This document shows positions 1 to 7,130 of a DNA stretch of 64,000 nucleotides, in pieces. Every line of letters begins with the position of its first letter. Positions within the stretch are counted from its first letter, which is position 1. Source of the stretch: Candidatus Flexicrinis proximus (GTDB taxonomy: Bacteria > Chloroflexota > Anaerolineae > Aggregatilineales > Phototrophicaceae). The notes beneath the pieces are model-generated. The model ran no database searches, had not been told where the DNA came from, and saw nothing but the letters and a program-made list of their open reading frames with translations. The stretch spans positions 372,001 to 436,000 of the forward strand of contig JADJQF010000003.1 in the NCBI GenBank assembly GCA_016712885.1, read 5' to 3'. The position numbers and the translations under genes are program-made.

Positions 1-542
1 GCCTCATGCCGCAAAAACGCAATGCGGATCCCATGGAGCTGGCACGCGGAAAAGCTGGCCGCCTGATTGGCAACCTCACGGGACTTTTGACGACCCTCAA
101 GGGCCTGCCGTCAACCTACAACAAGGACCTTCAGGAGGACAAGGAGCCGGTCTTCGACAGCTTCGACACGCTGGTAGCCATCCTGCCCGCTGTGACAGGA
201 GTTGTCCGCACGATGACCGTCCACGCTGATAAGCTGCGTGATGGATTGGTGCCGGAAATGTTGTCGACTGACCTGGCAGATTACCTCGTGAAAAAGGGGA
301 TGCCGTTTCGCCAGGCCCATCATGTGGCGGGGCGAGCGGTAAGGCTGTCCCGGGAGAAGGGCATTGGGTTCGACCAGCTTTCGCTTGAGGAACTGCGCTC
401 GCTCAGTCCGCTGTTCGCAGAAGATGTCGCGCAATCGATGAGTTACGACGCATCGGTCTCGTCCCGAAACGTCACTGGCGGAACGTCGCCAGAGTCGGTC
501 CGCGCGCAGATCGCAGAAGTCAGGCGTATTCTGTCGCAATGA
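1..542 (+). CDS. argH: Argininosuccinate lyase, C-terminal part (5' end outside window)
   Basis: Only the last ~180 residues are present; the reading frame is already open at base 3. The fragment begins inside the fumarase/aspartase superfamily signature (S-L-M-P-Q-K-R-N), which in ArgH sits on the flexible catalytic loop that carries the active-site Ser. It continues through the helical C-terminal domain and ends in a family-typical I-A-E-V-R-R-I-L-like tail. The enzyme would cleave argininosuccinate to arginine and fumarate, the last step of arginine synthesis, in the cytoplasm. The stop codon overlaps the start of the next gene (ATGA at 539-542), suggesting translational coupling. Family assignment is firm; the N-terminal domain cannot be judged here. 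Confidence 0.93.
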   Translation, partial: LMPQKRNADPMELARGKAGRLIGNLTGLLTTLKGLPSTYNKDLQEDKEPVFDSFDTLVAILPAVTGVVRTMTVHADKLRDGLVPEMLSTDLADYLVKKGMPFRQAHHVAGRAVRLSREKGIGFDQLSLEELRSLSPLFAEDVAQSMSYDASVSSRNVTGGTSPESVRAQIAEVRRILSQ

Positions 543-1174
543 AATTGCTGCTGGCTCGGTTTGTCGACCTCCTGTATCCGCGCACCTGCGCGAATTGCGG
601 TCGGATAGGGGAGGCCGCCTGGTGCGCTCAATGCACGATCGATCTTCAAGAGCGGCCATTTGAACTGATCGAACGCACTCTGGAAAACGGCCTGACTGTT
701 TTGGCTGCTGGAATTCATACCGGCTTACTTCGCAGCGCGATACATGCATTTAAGTTTGACGGCGCACAAAGCCTGGCGGACACGCTCGGCACGGCCCTGG
801 GCGAAGTACTTACACGTGCGCAGGTCGAAGTCGACCTGGTCACTGACGTGCCGCTTCATCCGCAGCGCGAGCGCTGGCGCGGATACAATCAGTCGGCCCT
901 GCTTGCACAGGTCGTCGCAGAAATCCTCAACGCACCATACGAGAGTGTGCTGCGGCGGACACGGTATGCCGCGCCGCAGGTCGGGCGTGACGCGCAGTCG
1001 CGCCGGCAGGCCGTCGATGGCGTATTTGATGTGACCGCGAATAACCTGGCCGGTCTGCGGCTACTGGTCGTCGATGATGTCGTGACCACCGGCTCAACCT
1101 TAATGGCATGTGCTTCTGCGCTGGTTGACGCCGGCGCCGGCCAAGTCAGCGCGGCGTGCGTCGTTTCCGCCTGA
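539..1174 (+). CDS. ComF family protein (double zinc ribbon plus phosphoribosyltransferase fold)
   Basis: 211 residues. The N-terminus has a four-cysteine zinc ribbon (C17, C20, C29, C32). It is followed by a type I phosphoribosyltransferase domain with the R-G-Y-N-Q-S motif (114-119) and the PRPP-binding loop V-V-D-D-V-V-T-T-G-S-T (around 177-187). ComF/ComFC proteins are linked to DNA uptake in competent bacteria and occur widely in others, where the substrate is not settled. The ATG overlaps the argH stop by four bases, so the two are likely co-transcribed. No competence gene is nearby, so a role in DNA uptake is not shown here. Length and motif order fit the family well. Confidence 0.9.
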   Translation: MKLLLARFVDLLYPRTCANCGRIGEAAWCAQCTIDLQERPFELIERTLENGLTVLAAGIHTGLLRSAIHAFKFDGAQSLADTLGTALGEVLTRAQVEVDLVTDVPLHPQRERWRGYNQSALLAQVVAEILNAPYESVLRRTRYAAPQVGRDAQSRRQAVDGVFDVTANNLAGLRLLVVDDVVTTGSTLMACASALVDAGAGQVSAACVVSA

Positions 1175-1177
1175 CCA

Positions 1178-2158
1178 TCAGTCGCCTGGGAAGTGTACCC
1201 GCCACTGCCGGCGCAGTTCATCCATGATGCGAAGCACAGTGAGAGTGTCATTGTGCGGCATCCCCGGGCTTTGGATCTCGCCGGCTCGAATACAGCGGTG
1301 TACTTCCTGAATCTGATGCTGGTAACCCCACTCTTCACGCGGGAGTGCGTAGTGCTGTTCCTGGTTGTCAATGACCGTAGTGAGTTCGTCCGCCTTCCAG
1401 AACGGTTCATGAAGGCGTGCGCGACCTTTTGTGCCGTAGACCCGCGCTTCGTTGAAGGTCTGTGTACGGGACGCACACGTGAGCGTGGCAATCGCGCCGG
1501 ACGGGAAACCAAGCAGAATTCCAGACTGCTCGTCGACGCCGGTCGCAGTCAGTTGGGCAAAGCCGGTTACACGGTCCGGTATACCCAGAAGCCTTACGGC
1601 CAGCGCCAGCGGGTACACGCCCAAGTCGAGCAGCGCGCCGCCGCCCCGCTCCGGGTTGAACAGCCGGTCGGCGGGATCAAAGTCGGCGCGAAAGCCGAAG
1701 TCGGCCTGAACCATCCGAATTTCACCGAGCGCCCCCGTCCAGGACAGCTCGTGCAGCTTGCGATGCGCGGGGATAAACCGCGACCACATCGCCTCCATCA
1801 GGAACACGCCCTTTGCCTGGGCGAGGTCAATAAGCGGTTCCGCCTGCTTCGCGTTGAGCGTAAAGGGTTTCTCGCAGAGCACGGACTTTCCAGCCTCGAG
1901 ACAAATACGGATATTTTCCGCGTGGAAGTCGTTCGGGGTCGCGATGTAAACGACTTCTACCTCAGGATCACGCGCCGCCGCCGCGTAGCTTCCCCACGCT
2001 CGCGGCACTTTGTGTTCAGCGGCAAACGCATCGGCTTTTTCCTTGCTGCGGCTTCCAACGGCCACTAACTGGGCGTCGGGAATCGTTTTCAGATCGTGGG
2101 CCATCTTGTGCGCGATACGGCCGGTCGCAAGAATTCCCCACTTAATCGGTTTATTCAC
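1178..2158 (-). CDS. Gfo/Idh/MocA family NAD(P)-dependent oxidoreductase
   Basis: 326 residues starting at a GTG that follows an AAGGAG ribosome-binding site by six bases. The N-terminal Rossmann fold has the dinucleotide motif G-I-L-A-T-G-R-I-A (8-16). The E-K-P motif (96-98), whose Lys is catalytic in the family, is present, followed by the alpha/beta C-terminal domain. Members oxidise or reduce sugars and sugar derivatives, or act on dihydrodiols and biliverdin; the substrate here cannot be read from the sequence. The gene converges on comF with a three-base gap. Its 5' side faces the ilv leader region, so the two units are divergent. Confidence 0.88.
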   Translation of the reverse strand: MNKPIKWGILATGRIAHKMAHDLKTIPDAQLVAVGSRSKEKADAFAAEHKVPRAWGSYAAAARDPEVEVVYIATPNDFHAENIRICLEAGKSVLCEKPFTLNAKQAEPLIDLAQAKGVFLMEAMWSRFIPAHRKLHELSWTGALGEIRMVQADFGFRADFDPADRLFNPERGGGALLDLGVYPLALAVRLLGIPDRVTGFAQLTATGVDEQSGILLGFPSGAIATLTCASRTQTFNEARVYGTKGRARLHEPFWKADELTTVIDNQEQHYALPREEWGYQHQIQEVHRCIRAGEIQSPGMPHNDTLTVLRIMDELRRQWRVHFPGD

Positions 2159-2316
2159 TTTATTCTCCTTATTTTGAGCAATAAACTCTCCTCATTAGTG
2201 TAACGCGCAAGCGAGTTGCCTGCTATTTCTTTGTCGTGGCTTCGGCGTGGCTTGGGCATGTTGCCACAGGGCATCTCGTCAGGTTTTACGAATTTTGTGA
2301 AGTTTAGAGCAAGTTG

Positions 2317-2345
2317 TTGACAGCGTACAAAAAGCAAGATAGCCT
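2317..2345 (+). promoter_or_regulatory. Putative sigma70-type promoter of the ilv/leu locus
   Basis: A perfect -35 hexamer TTGACA (2317-2322) is followed after 17 bases by TAGCCT (2340-2345), which keeps the three most conserved -10 positions (T1, A2, T6). Transcription would start near 2352, about 30 bases before the leader-peptide ATG. An imperfect dyad (TTGTCAC and GTGAACAA, about 2345-2364) lies at the predicted start site and could be an operator or a 5' hairpin. The remainder of 2159-2316 shows no gene. Confidence 0.55.
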
Positions 2346-2380
2346 TGTCACAACTTGTGAACAACTGCACAGGAAGATCC

Positions 2381-2455
2381 ATGCGCGAGTCAGCGCGTTC
2401 CGTAGTCATTATCCTTGCTCTTGTACTCGTCCTTATTATCGGGAACGGGTTTTAA
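2381..2455 (+). CDS. ilvL: Branched-chain amino acid leader peptide (attenuator control peptide)
   Basis: A 24-codon ORF. It starts M-R-E-S-A-R-S, then codons 8-20 are Val-Val-Ile-Ile-Leu-Ala-Leu-Val-Leu-Val-Leu-Ile-Ile, and it ends G-N-G-F-stop. Twelve of those 13 consecutive codons specify the three amino acids made by the downstream operon. An AGGAAG ribosome-binding site (2371-2376) precedes the ATG by four bases. The stop codon is one base before the 5' arm of the predicted antiterminator. This matches transcription attenuation by ribosome stalling as known for ilvGMEDA and ilvBN leaders of Proteobacteria and Actinobacteria. The peptide itself probably has no function after synthesis. 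Assignment rests on composition and position; the symbol is given by analogy. Confidence 0.85.
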   Translation: MRESARSVVIILALVLVLIIGNGF

Positions 2456-2456
2456 C

Positions 2457-2518
2457 GGCTTGGGTCGGCGGCGCAACCGCTAAGTGAGCAAGAAACTGCA
2501 CACGAAAGCCCCCAAGCC
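2457..2518 (+). promoter_or_regulatory. Antiterminator pairing of the ilv attenuator
   Basis: GGCTTGGG (2457-2464) is the exact reverse complement of CCCAAGCC (2511-2518). The second segment contains the 3' part of the terminator's 5' arm (2511-2513) and its loop, so the two structures exclude each other. A ribosome stalled on the Val/Ile/Leu codons (2402-2440) would leave 2457-2464 free to pair and prevent termination. A ribosome reaching the stop at 2453-2455 would cover that segment and allow termination. A small GCGG/CCGC hairpin (2468-2471 with 2477-2480) lies between the arms. Confidence 0.72.
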
Positions 2519-2530
2519 CGGGGGCTTTTT
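2505..2530 (+). terminator. Rho-independent attenuator terminator before ilvE
   Basis: A nine-base-pair perfect stem, AAAGCCCCC (2505-2513) with GGGGGCTTT (2520-2528), has a six-base loop. The stem's T end runs into TTTTT (2526-2530). It sits 30 bases upstream of the ilvE start and downstream of the leader peptide, the position of an attenuator rather than an end-of-gene terminator. Confidence 0.85.
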
Positions 2531-2559
2531 CATTGTTTAGGCGTAGAGAGGAAGACGGT

Positions 2560-3480
2560 ATGAACTTTGGTCAATACGCATGGCGCAACGGTGAGTTCGT
2601 TGACTTTAAGGACTGCAATGTCCATATAACGACCCATGCGCTCCACTATGGTTCAAGCGTTTTTGAAGGTATTCGCGCTTACGCGACGGCACAAGGCCCG
2701 GCAGTGTTCCGCCTGCAACCGCATACCCATCGCATGTTCAACAGCTCGAAGCTGCTCAAGATGGAACTGCCGTTTTCCGAGGAACAGATCAATACCGCGA
2801 TTCTGGATACGATCGCACGCAACGGTCACGAGTCGTGCTATGTGAGGCCGCTCGCATTTCGCGGTGGCGGGGCGATGGGACTGGAAGGACGCAAAGTCCC
2901 GGTCGAACTGGTCATCTTTACGCTGGAGTGGGGCCGATACCTGGGCAGTGACGCAATCGACAATGGCGTCGACGTGCAGGTGAGTTCGTGGCGCCGGATG
3001 GCGCCGGGCACCGCGGCCAGCTGGGGGAAAATTGGCGGTCAGTACGTCAACAGCCAGTTTATCACGATGGAAGCCCACGATAACGGGTTCCACGAAGGCC
3101 TGGCGCTCGACTATAACGGTTATGTCAGCGAAGGCGCAGGCGAGAACATCTTCGTTGTCGTTGGGGACACCGTAGTCACGCCGGGAAGCTGGGCCTCGAT
3201 CCTGTTAGGTGTCACACGCGATACGGCAATTACGCTGCTCAAGGATCTGGGCTACGAGGTGCGTTTTGAGCCGATCCCCCGCGATATGTTGTACCTGGCA
3301 GATGAGATTTTCCTCACCGGCACGGCAGCCGAAATCTCTCCGGTGCGTTCGGTAGACCGGCAGGTCGTTGGGGCCGGGAAACCAGGCCCGGTGACCAAGA
3401 AAGTTCAGGAAGCTTTTTTCGCGGTTACGTCCGGGAAGGCGCCGGACACGCATGGATGGCTGACGCACGTCCGCAAGTAA
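2560..3480 (+). CDS. ilvE: Branched-chain amino acid aminotransferase
   Basis: 306 residues from the ATG at 2560, chosen because GAGAGGAAG lies just upstream; a longer frame from 2533 would overlap the terminator tail. The class IV fold is clear. The pyridoxal-phosphate Lys is K157 in G-K-I-G-G-Q-Y-V-N-S. The family motifs E-G-A-G-E-N-I-F and L-T-G-T-A-A-E-I-S-P-V follow, very like E. coli IlvE in order and length. It catalyses the final reversible transamination giving Val, Leu and Ile in the cytoplasm. It is the first enzyme gene after the attenuator, so it should respond to supply of those amino acids. Confidence 0.95.
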   Translation: MNFGQYAWRNGEFVDFKDCNVHITTHALHYGSSVFEGIRAYATAQGPAVFRLQPHTHRMFNSSKLLKMELPFSEEQINTAILDTIARNGHESCYVRPLAFRGGGAMGLEGRKVPVELVIFTLEWGRYLGSDAIDNGVDVQVSSWRRMAPGTAASWGKIGGQYVNSQFITMEAHDNGFHEGLALDYNGYVSEGAGENIFVVVGDTVVTPGSWASILLGVTRDTAITLLKDLGYEVRFEPIPRDMLYLADEIFLTGTAAEISPVRSVDRQVVGAGKPGPVTKKVQEAFFAVTSGKAPDTHGWLTHVRK

Positions 3481-3571
3481 CGGGTTAACGCGACTTGTGC
3501 CACCTTCGGCACATAGTGTGGAAGTCGGGGTTTGCAGGGCGGTGAGTATACCGCTCGCAGGGAGTAGCAAA

Positions 3572-5278
3572 ATGCAGTTGACGGGATCGGAAATCTTACT
3601 GGAATGCCTTATCGCAGAGGGTGTTGAAGTCATGTTCGGCTATCCAGGCGGTGCAATCTTGCCGACCTACGATGCCATGACCAAGTATCCGCAGCTACGG
3701 CATGTACTTGTACGGCATGAACAGGGCGCGTCGCATATGGCCGACGGCTATTCGCGCGCGTCAGGGAAAGTCGGGGTCTGTATTGCCACCAGCGGCCCGG
3801 GGGCGACTAACCTCGTTACCGGACTGGCGACGGCCATGATGGACTCTGTCGGGATTGTGGCCATCACCGGCCAGGTTTCACGCGGGTCAATTGGGACCGA
3901 TGCATTCCAGGAGACCGACGTCACGGGTGTTACACTGCCTGTGACCAAGCACAACTATCTGGTGATGTCTGCGGCGGAAATTCCGCTTGTGGTACAGGAA
4001 GCGTTTCATCTGGCGCGGTCGGGACGCCCGGGACCGGTCCTGATCGACATCCCGAAAGACGTGCAGACCGAAAAGGCTGAGTTCAAGGGATATCCGGTCG
4101 GCAAGCTGAAGATGCCTGGGTATCAGGTGCCCGACGCAGCCGATACCCGAGACATCGCAGAGGCGCTGGACCTGATCAAGCGGGCCAAGCGGCCACTGAT
4201 CCTCGCAGGGCATGGCGTCGTCATGAGCGGAGCGACGGCTCAGCTGCGCGAACTGGCGGAATTGGCAGGAATTCCGGTGACGCTGACCCTGTTAGGCAAG
4301 GGGGCGATCCCGGAAGAGCATCCGCTCTGCCTGGGCATGATGGGCATGCACGGTCATGCGGTCTGCAATTTTGCGATCCAGGATGCGGACCTGCTGATCG
4401 CCCTGGGCATGCGGTTTGACGACCGCGTAACCGGTAATCTCAAGACCTACTCCCCGAACTCCAAGAAAATCCACGTCGACATCGACCCCTCCGAACTCAA
4501 TAAAAATGTCAAAGTCGATGTTGGAATTACAGGCGATCTGCGCACAGTGTTGACACAGATTATCCCTGAACTGCCGCGCCAGTCCCATCCGGAATGGATG
4601 CAGATGATCCGCGATTGGCAGGAGGACGGCAACGAGCGTGACATTCTGACTCACTATACTGGCGAAAAGCTGATCGGCGCGCAGGTTATTAATGACCTGT
4701 GGCGGTTTACCGAAGGCAACGCGATTACGGTCAGCGATGTGGGGCAGCACCAGATGCTGGAAGCGCAGTATTATCCGCACCAGCGTCCTTCGACAATGCT
4801 CACCAGCGGCGGGCTTGGCACAATGGGCTTCGGCTTTCCGGCAGCCATCGGCGCGAAGTTCGCGCGTCCCGACGAGGAAGTCTGGGCGATCGTCGGTGAC
4901 GGCGGTTTCCAGATGACGCTGGCCGAACTGGCTACTGCGCGTCAGGAAAATGTCGACGTGAATATCGCCATCCTGAACAACGGTTTCTTGGGTATGGTAC
5001 GCCAGTGGCAAGAGATCTTCTATGACCAGCGCTACCACGCGACCCCAATGGTCAATCCGGACTTCTGCAAGCTGGCGGAAGCGTACGATATCCCTTCGAT
5101 GCGCGTTACTCGTCGCGACCAGATCGAAGAATCGGTCGCATTCGCACGGAGTATCAAAGGCCCGGTGCTGATTGAGTATGCGATCCTCAAGGAAGAGATG
5201 GTCTACCCGATGGTTCCGGCCGGGGCGGACCTGAATAAGATGATCCGACGCCCGAAACCGGGGGAGAGTAAGTCATGA
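3572..5278 (+). CDS. ilvB: Acetolactate synthase, large (catalytic) subunit
   Basis: 568 residues from the ATG at 3572, preceded by GGGAG; the frame is open further upstream, but that extension does not resemble the family. The three thiamine-diphosphate enzyme domains are present. The catalytic Glu is in R-H-E-Q-G-A (E50). The F-G-Y-P-G-G-A motif is near the start, and the cofactor-binding G-D-G...N-N segment lies at about 441-469. It condenses two pyruvates, or pyruvate with 2-oxobutyrate, the first committed step to Val/Leu and Ile. It overlaps ilvN by four bases (ATGA), consistent with stoichiometric assembly. Confidence 0.96.
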   Translation: MQLTGSEILLECLIAEGVEVMFGYPGGAILPTYDAMTKYPQLRHVLVRHEQGASHMADGYSRASGKVGVCIATSGPGATNLVTGLATAMMDSVGIVAITGQVSRGSIGTDAFQETDVTGVTLPVTKHNYLVMSAAEIPLVVQEAFHLARSGRPGPVLIDIPKDVQTEKAEFKGYPVGKLKMPGYQVPDAADTRDIAEALDLIKRAKRPLILAGHGVVMSGATAQLRELAELAGIPVTLTLLGKGAIPEEHPLCLGMMGMHGHAVCNFAIQDADLLIALGMRFDDRVTGNLKTYSPNSKKIHVDIDPSELNKNVKVDVGITGDLRTVLTQIIPELPRQSHPEWMQMIRDWQEDGNERDILTHYTGEKLIGAQVINDLWRFTEGNAITVSDVGQHQMLEAQYYPHQRPSTMLTSGGLGTMGFGFPAAIGAKFARPDEEVWAIVGDGGFQMTLAELATARQENVDVNIAILNNGFLGMVRQWQEIFYDQRYHATPMVNPDFCKLAEAYDIPSMRVTRRDQIEESVAFARSIKGPVLIEYAILKEEMVYPMVPAGADLNKMIRRPKPGESKS

Positions 5279-5841
5279 ACGACGCCAAGAAACACATCAT
5301 CTCGGCATTGGTGGAAAACAAGCCCGGCGTACTCAACCGACTCGTCAGCCTGTTCCGGCGGCGCAACTTCAACATCGACAGCCTGACAGTGGGCCGCACG
5401 CACAAAGCTCATGTCAGCCGCGTGACCATCGTCGTCGACAGCCAGCGCATCAATGCGCGGCAGATGGTCGCCAATCTGTACAAACTCCCGAATGTCATCG
5501 ACGCAAAGGCGATCAGCGAAGACCTACACGTCGAGCGCGACCTGGCGCTGGTGAAAGTTCGTACGGACGATGCCGATAGCTACAATGCCGTGGCTGAACT
5601 GTGCGAGCGTTACCCAACGCGGATCATCGACATGGGTCCGCATGTAGCGATCATCGAAATCACAGCGCGTACGCTGCTGGTCGAGGAGTTTATCGACGCG
5701 CTTAAGCCGATCGGAATTCAGGAATTGGTGCGTACCGGCGTCGTGGCGATGGGGCGCGGCATCCGTACGCAGGACACCGACTACGAACCGATGACGGCAT
5801 CGCTGACGGGTGAAAGTGAGCTCGAACGATCGAGCGTGTAG
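5275..5841 (+). CDS. ilvN: Acetolactate synthase, small (regulatory) subunit
   Basis: 188 residues. An N-terminal ACT domain (K-H-I-I-S-A-L-V-E-N-K-P-G-V-L-N-R, then F-R-R-R-N-F-N-I-D-S-L-T-V-G) is followed by the second ACT-like half typical of the 160-190-residue IlvN/IlvH form. The subunit activates IlvB and confers feedback inhibition by valine. The ATG overlaps the ilvB stop. The length fits the full two-domain form rather than the short ~90-residue IlvN. Confidence 0.94.
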   Translation: MNDAKKHIISALVENKPGVLNRLVSLFRRRNFNIDSLTVGRTHKAHVSRVTIVVDSQRINARQMVANLYKLPNVIDAKAISEDLHVERDLALVKVRTDDADSYNAVAELCERYPTRIIDMGPHVAIIEITARTLLVEEFIDALKPIGIQELVRTGVVAMGRGIRTQDTDYEPMTASLTGESELERSSV

Positions 5842-5853
5842 TTTCTTGTGCTG

Positions 5854-5872
5854 ACAGGGCAGACAGCCCTGT
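5854..5872 (+). other. Perfect short inverted repeat between ilvN and ilvC
   Basis: ACAGGGC (5854-5860) and GCCCTGT (5866-5872) form a seven-base-pair stem with a five-base loop, in a 54-base gap. No T-run follows, so it is not a convincing terminator. It could be an mRNA processing or stabilising hairpin. Low certainty. Confidence 0.35.
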
Positions 5873-5895
5873 ATATTGAGGGATGAGGACATAAA

Positions 5896-6906
5896 ATGGC
5901 AGCAACGATGTACTATGAGAAGCACGCCGACCTTGACCTGCTCAAGGGTAAGACCATTGCGGTTATCGGCTACGGCAGTCAAGGCCACGCGCATGCGCTC
6001 AATGCTAAAGACAGCGGGTTAACCGTTGTCGTTGGCCTGCATGCCGGCAGCAAGAGCAAAGCTAAGGCGGAAACCGATGGATTGACCGTCATGTCTCCCG
6101 CGGAGGCGACGAAGATTGCCGACGTCGTGATGATCCTGACGCCAGACACGACCCAGGCTGACATCTACAACGCTGAGATCGGGCCGAACCTGAAACCCGG
6201 CTCTATGCTCATGTTTGCACACGGGTTCAATATCCACTTTGGGACGATCGTGCCGCCTGCGACTGTAGACGTGACGATGATCGCGCCGAAATCGCCGGGG
6301 CACCGCGTGCGTGAGGTCTTTCAGGATGGCGGCGGCGTACCGGGATTGGTTGCAGTACACCAGGATGCGACCGGTCAAGCAAAGGCGCGCGCGCTGGCCT
6401 ACGGGAAGGCGATTGGCTGCACTCGCGCCGGCGTTATCGAGACCACCTTCAAAGAAGAAACTGAAACCGATCTCTTCGGTGAGCAGGTCGTTCTTTGCGG
6501 CGGCGTAACCGCCCTGATCCGCGCTAGTTTCGAGACGCTCGTCAAAGCCGGGTATCAGCCTGAGATCGCGTACTTCGAGTGCATGCACGAACTCAAGCTG
6601 ATCGTTGACCTGCTCTATCAAGGTGGCCTGAGCTATATGTGGTACAGCGTCAGCGATACGGCCGAATATGGCGGCTACACGGTCGGGGACGCAATTGAGG
6701 GTTTAGTCAAGGAAGAAATGGCCGGCACGCTCGCGCGAATTCAAAGCGGGCAGTTCGCTCGCGAATGGATTGCGGAGAACAAGAACGGGCGGCCAAATTT
6801 TGCGCCGCGCCGCAAGCAGGAGCATAACCTGATGCTCGAACAGGTGGGCGCGGAACTGCGCGATATGATGACGTTCCTGCACGCCAAGCGTATCAAACAG
6901 GACTGA
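5896..6906 (+). CDS. ilvC: Ketol-acid reductoisomerase, class I
   Basis: 336 residues, the usual class I length. The Rossmann motif G-Y-G-S-Q-G-H-A-H-A (25-34) is followed by S-K-S-K-A-K, the loop that usually sets NADPH preference. The helical knotted C-terminal domain carries the Mg-binding acidic residues within D-L-F-G-E-Q-V-V-L and the later E-C-M-H-E-L-K-L-I-V-D segment. It isomerises and reduces acetolactate or acetohydroxybutyrate to the dihydroxy acids. A GATGAGG ribosome-binding region precedes the ATG. The next pathway enzyme, dihydroxyacid dehydratase (ilvD), is absent from this locus. Confidence 0.96.
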   Translation: MAATMYYEKHADLDLLKGKTIAVIGYGSQGHAHALNAKDSGLTVVVGLHAGSKSKAKAETDGLTVMSPAEATKIADVVMILTPDTTQADIYNAEIGPNLKPGSMLMFAHGFNIHFGTIVPPATVDVTMIAPKSPGHRVREVFQDGGGVPGLVAVHQDATGQAKARALAYGKAIGCTRAGVIETTFKEETETDLFGEQVVLCGGVTALIRASFETLVKAGYQPEIAYFECMHELKLIVDLLYQGGLSYMWYSVSDTAEYGGYTVGDAIEGLVKEEMAGTLARIQSGQFAREWIAENKNGRPNFAPRRKQEHNLMLEQVGAELRDMMTFLHAKRIKQD

Positions 6907-7130
6907 CTCACATGGATGGCGATGGCGTAGGCGGACAGCGCGCGGCAGGATCGCGCGGAAAGGAGGGGGATATGGCGGAAGATGGCCTTAGCGACCTTAC
7001 GCGAAACACCCGTATTTCCCTTTCCGCAGCGAGCGATCAGCGATTTGCTTTCAGCGTTCAGCGTGATTGGACAACCGATCGCAGGTCTGGGTGCTGAAGA
7101 CCGAGAGCCGAGAGCTAAAGGAGTCTCAAA
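6907..7130 (+). other. Gap between ilvC and leuA with short repeated words
   Basis: 224 bases with no convincing gene; an ORF can be drawn but its composition is unlike its neighbours. At 7030-7065 the word CAGCG recurs, and near 7095-7115 CCGAGAG is repeated, giving a TTTCAGC...GCTGAAG complementarity. It may be a degenerate copy of an intergenic repeat family. An AAAGGAG ribosome-binding site for leuA lies at its end. No terminator or second leader peptide was found. Confidence 0.35.

Noticed and set aside
111..749. 212-residue minus-strand ORF over argH and comF
   Set aside because: Shadow of two well-recognised plus-strand genes; its product shows no family motif.
2155..2409. 84-residue minus-strand ORF over the ilv leader
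   Set aside because: It overlaps the leader promoter and peptide on the other strand, has no ribosome-binding site, and the plus-strand structure explains the bases better.
6912..7097. 61-residue ORF between ilvC and leuA
   Set aside because: Low-complexity, Gly/Arg-rich composition unlike neighbours; the region carries short repeats instead.
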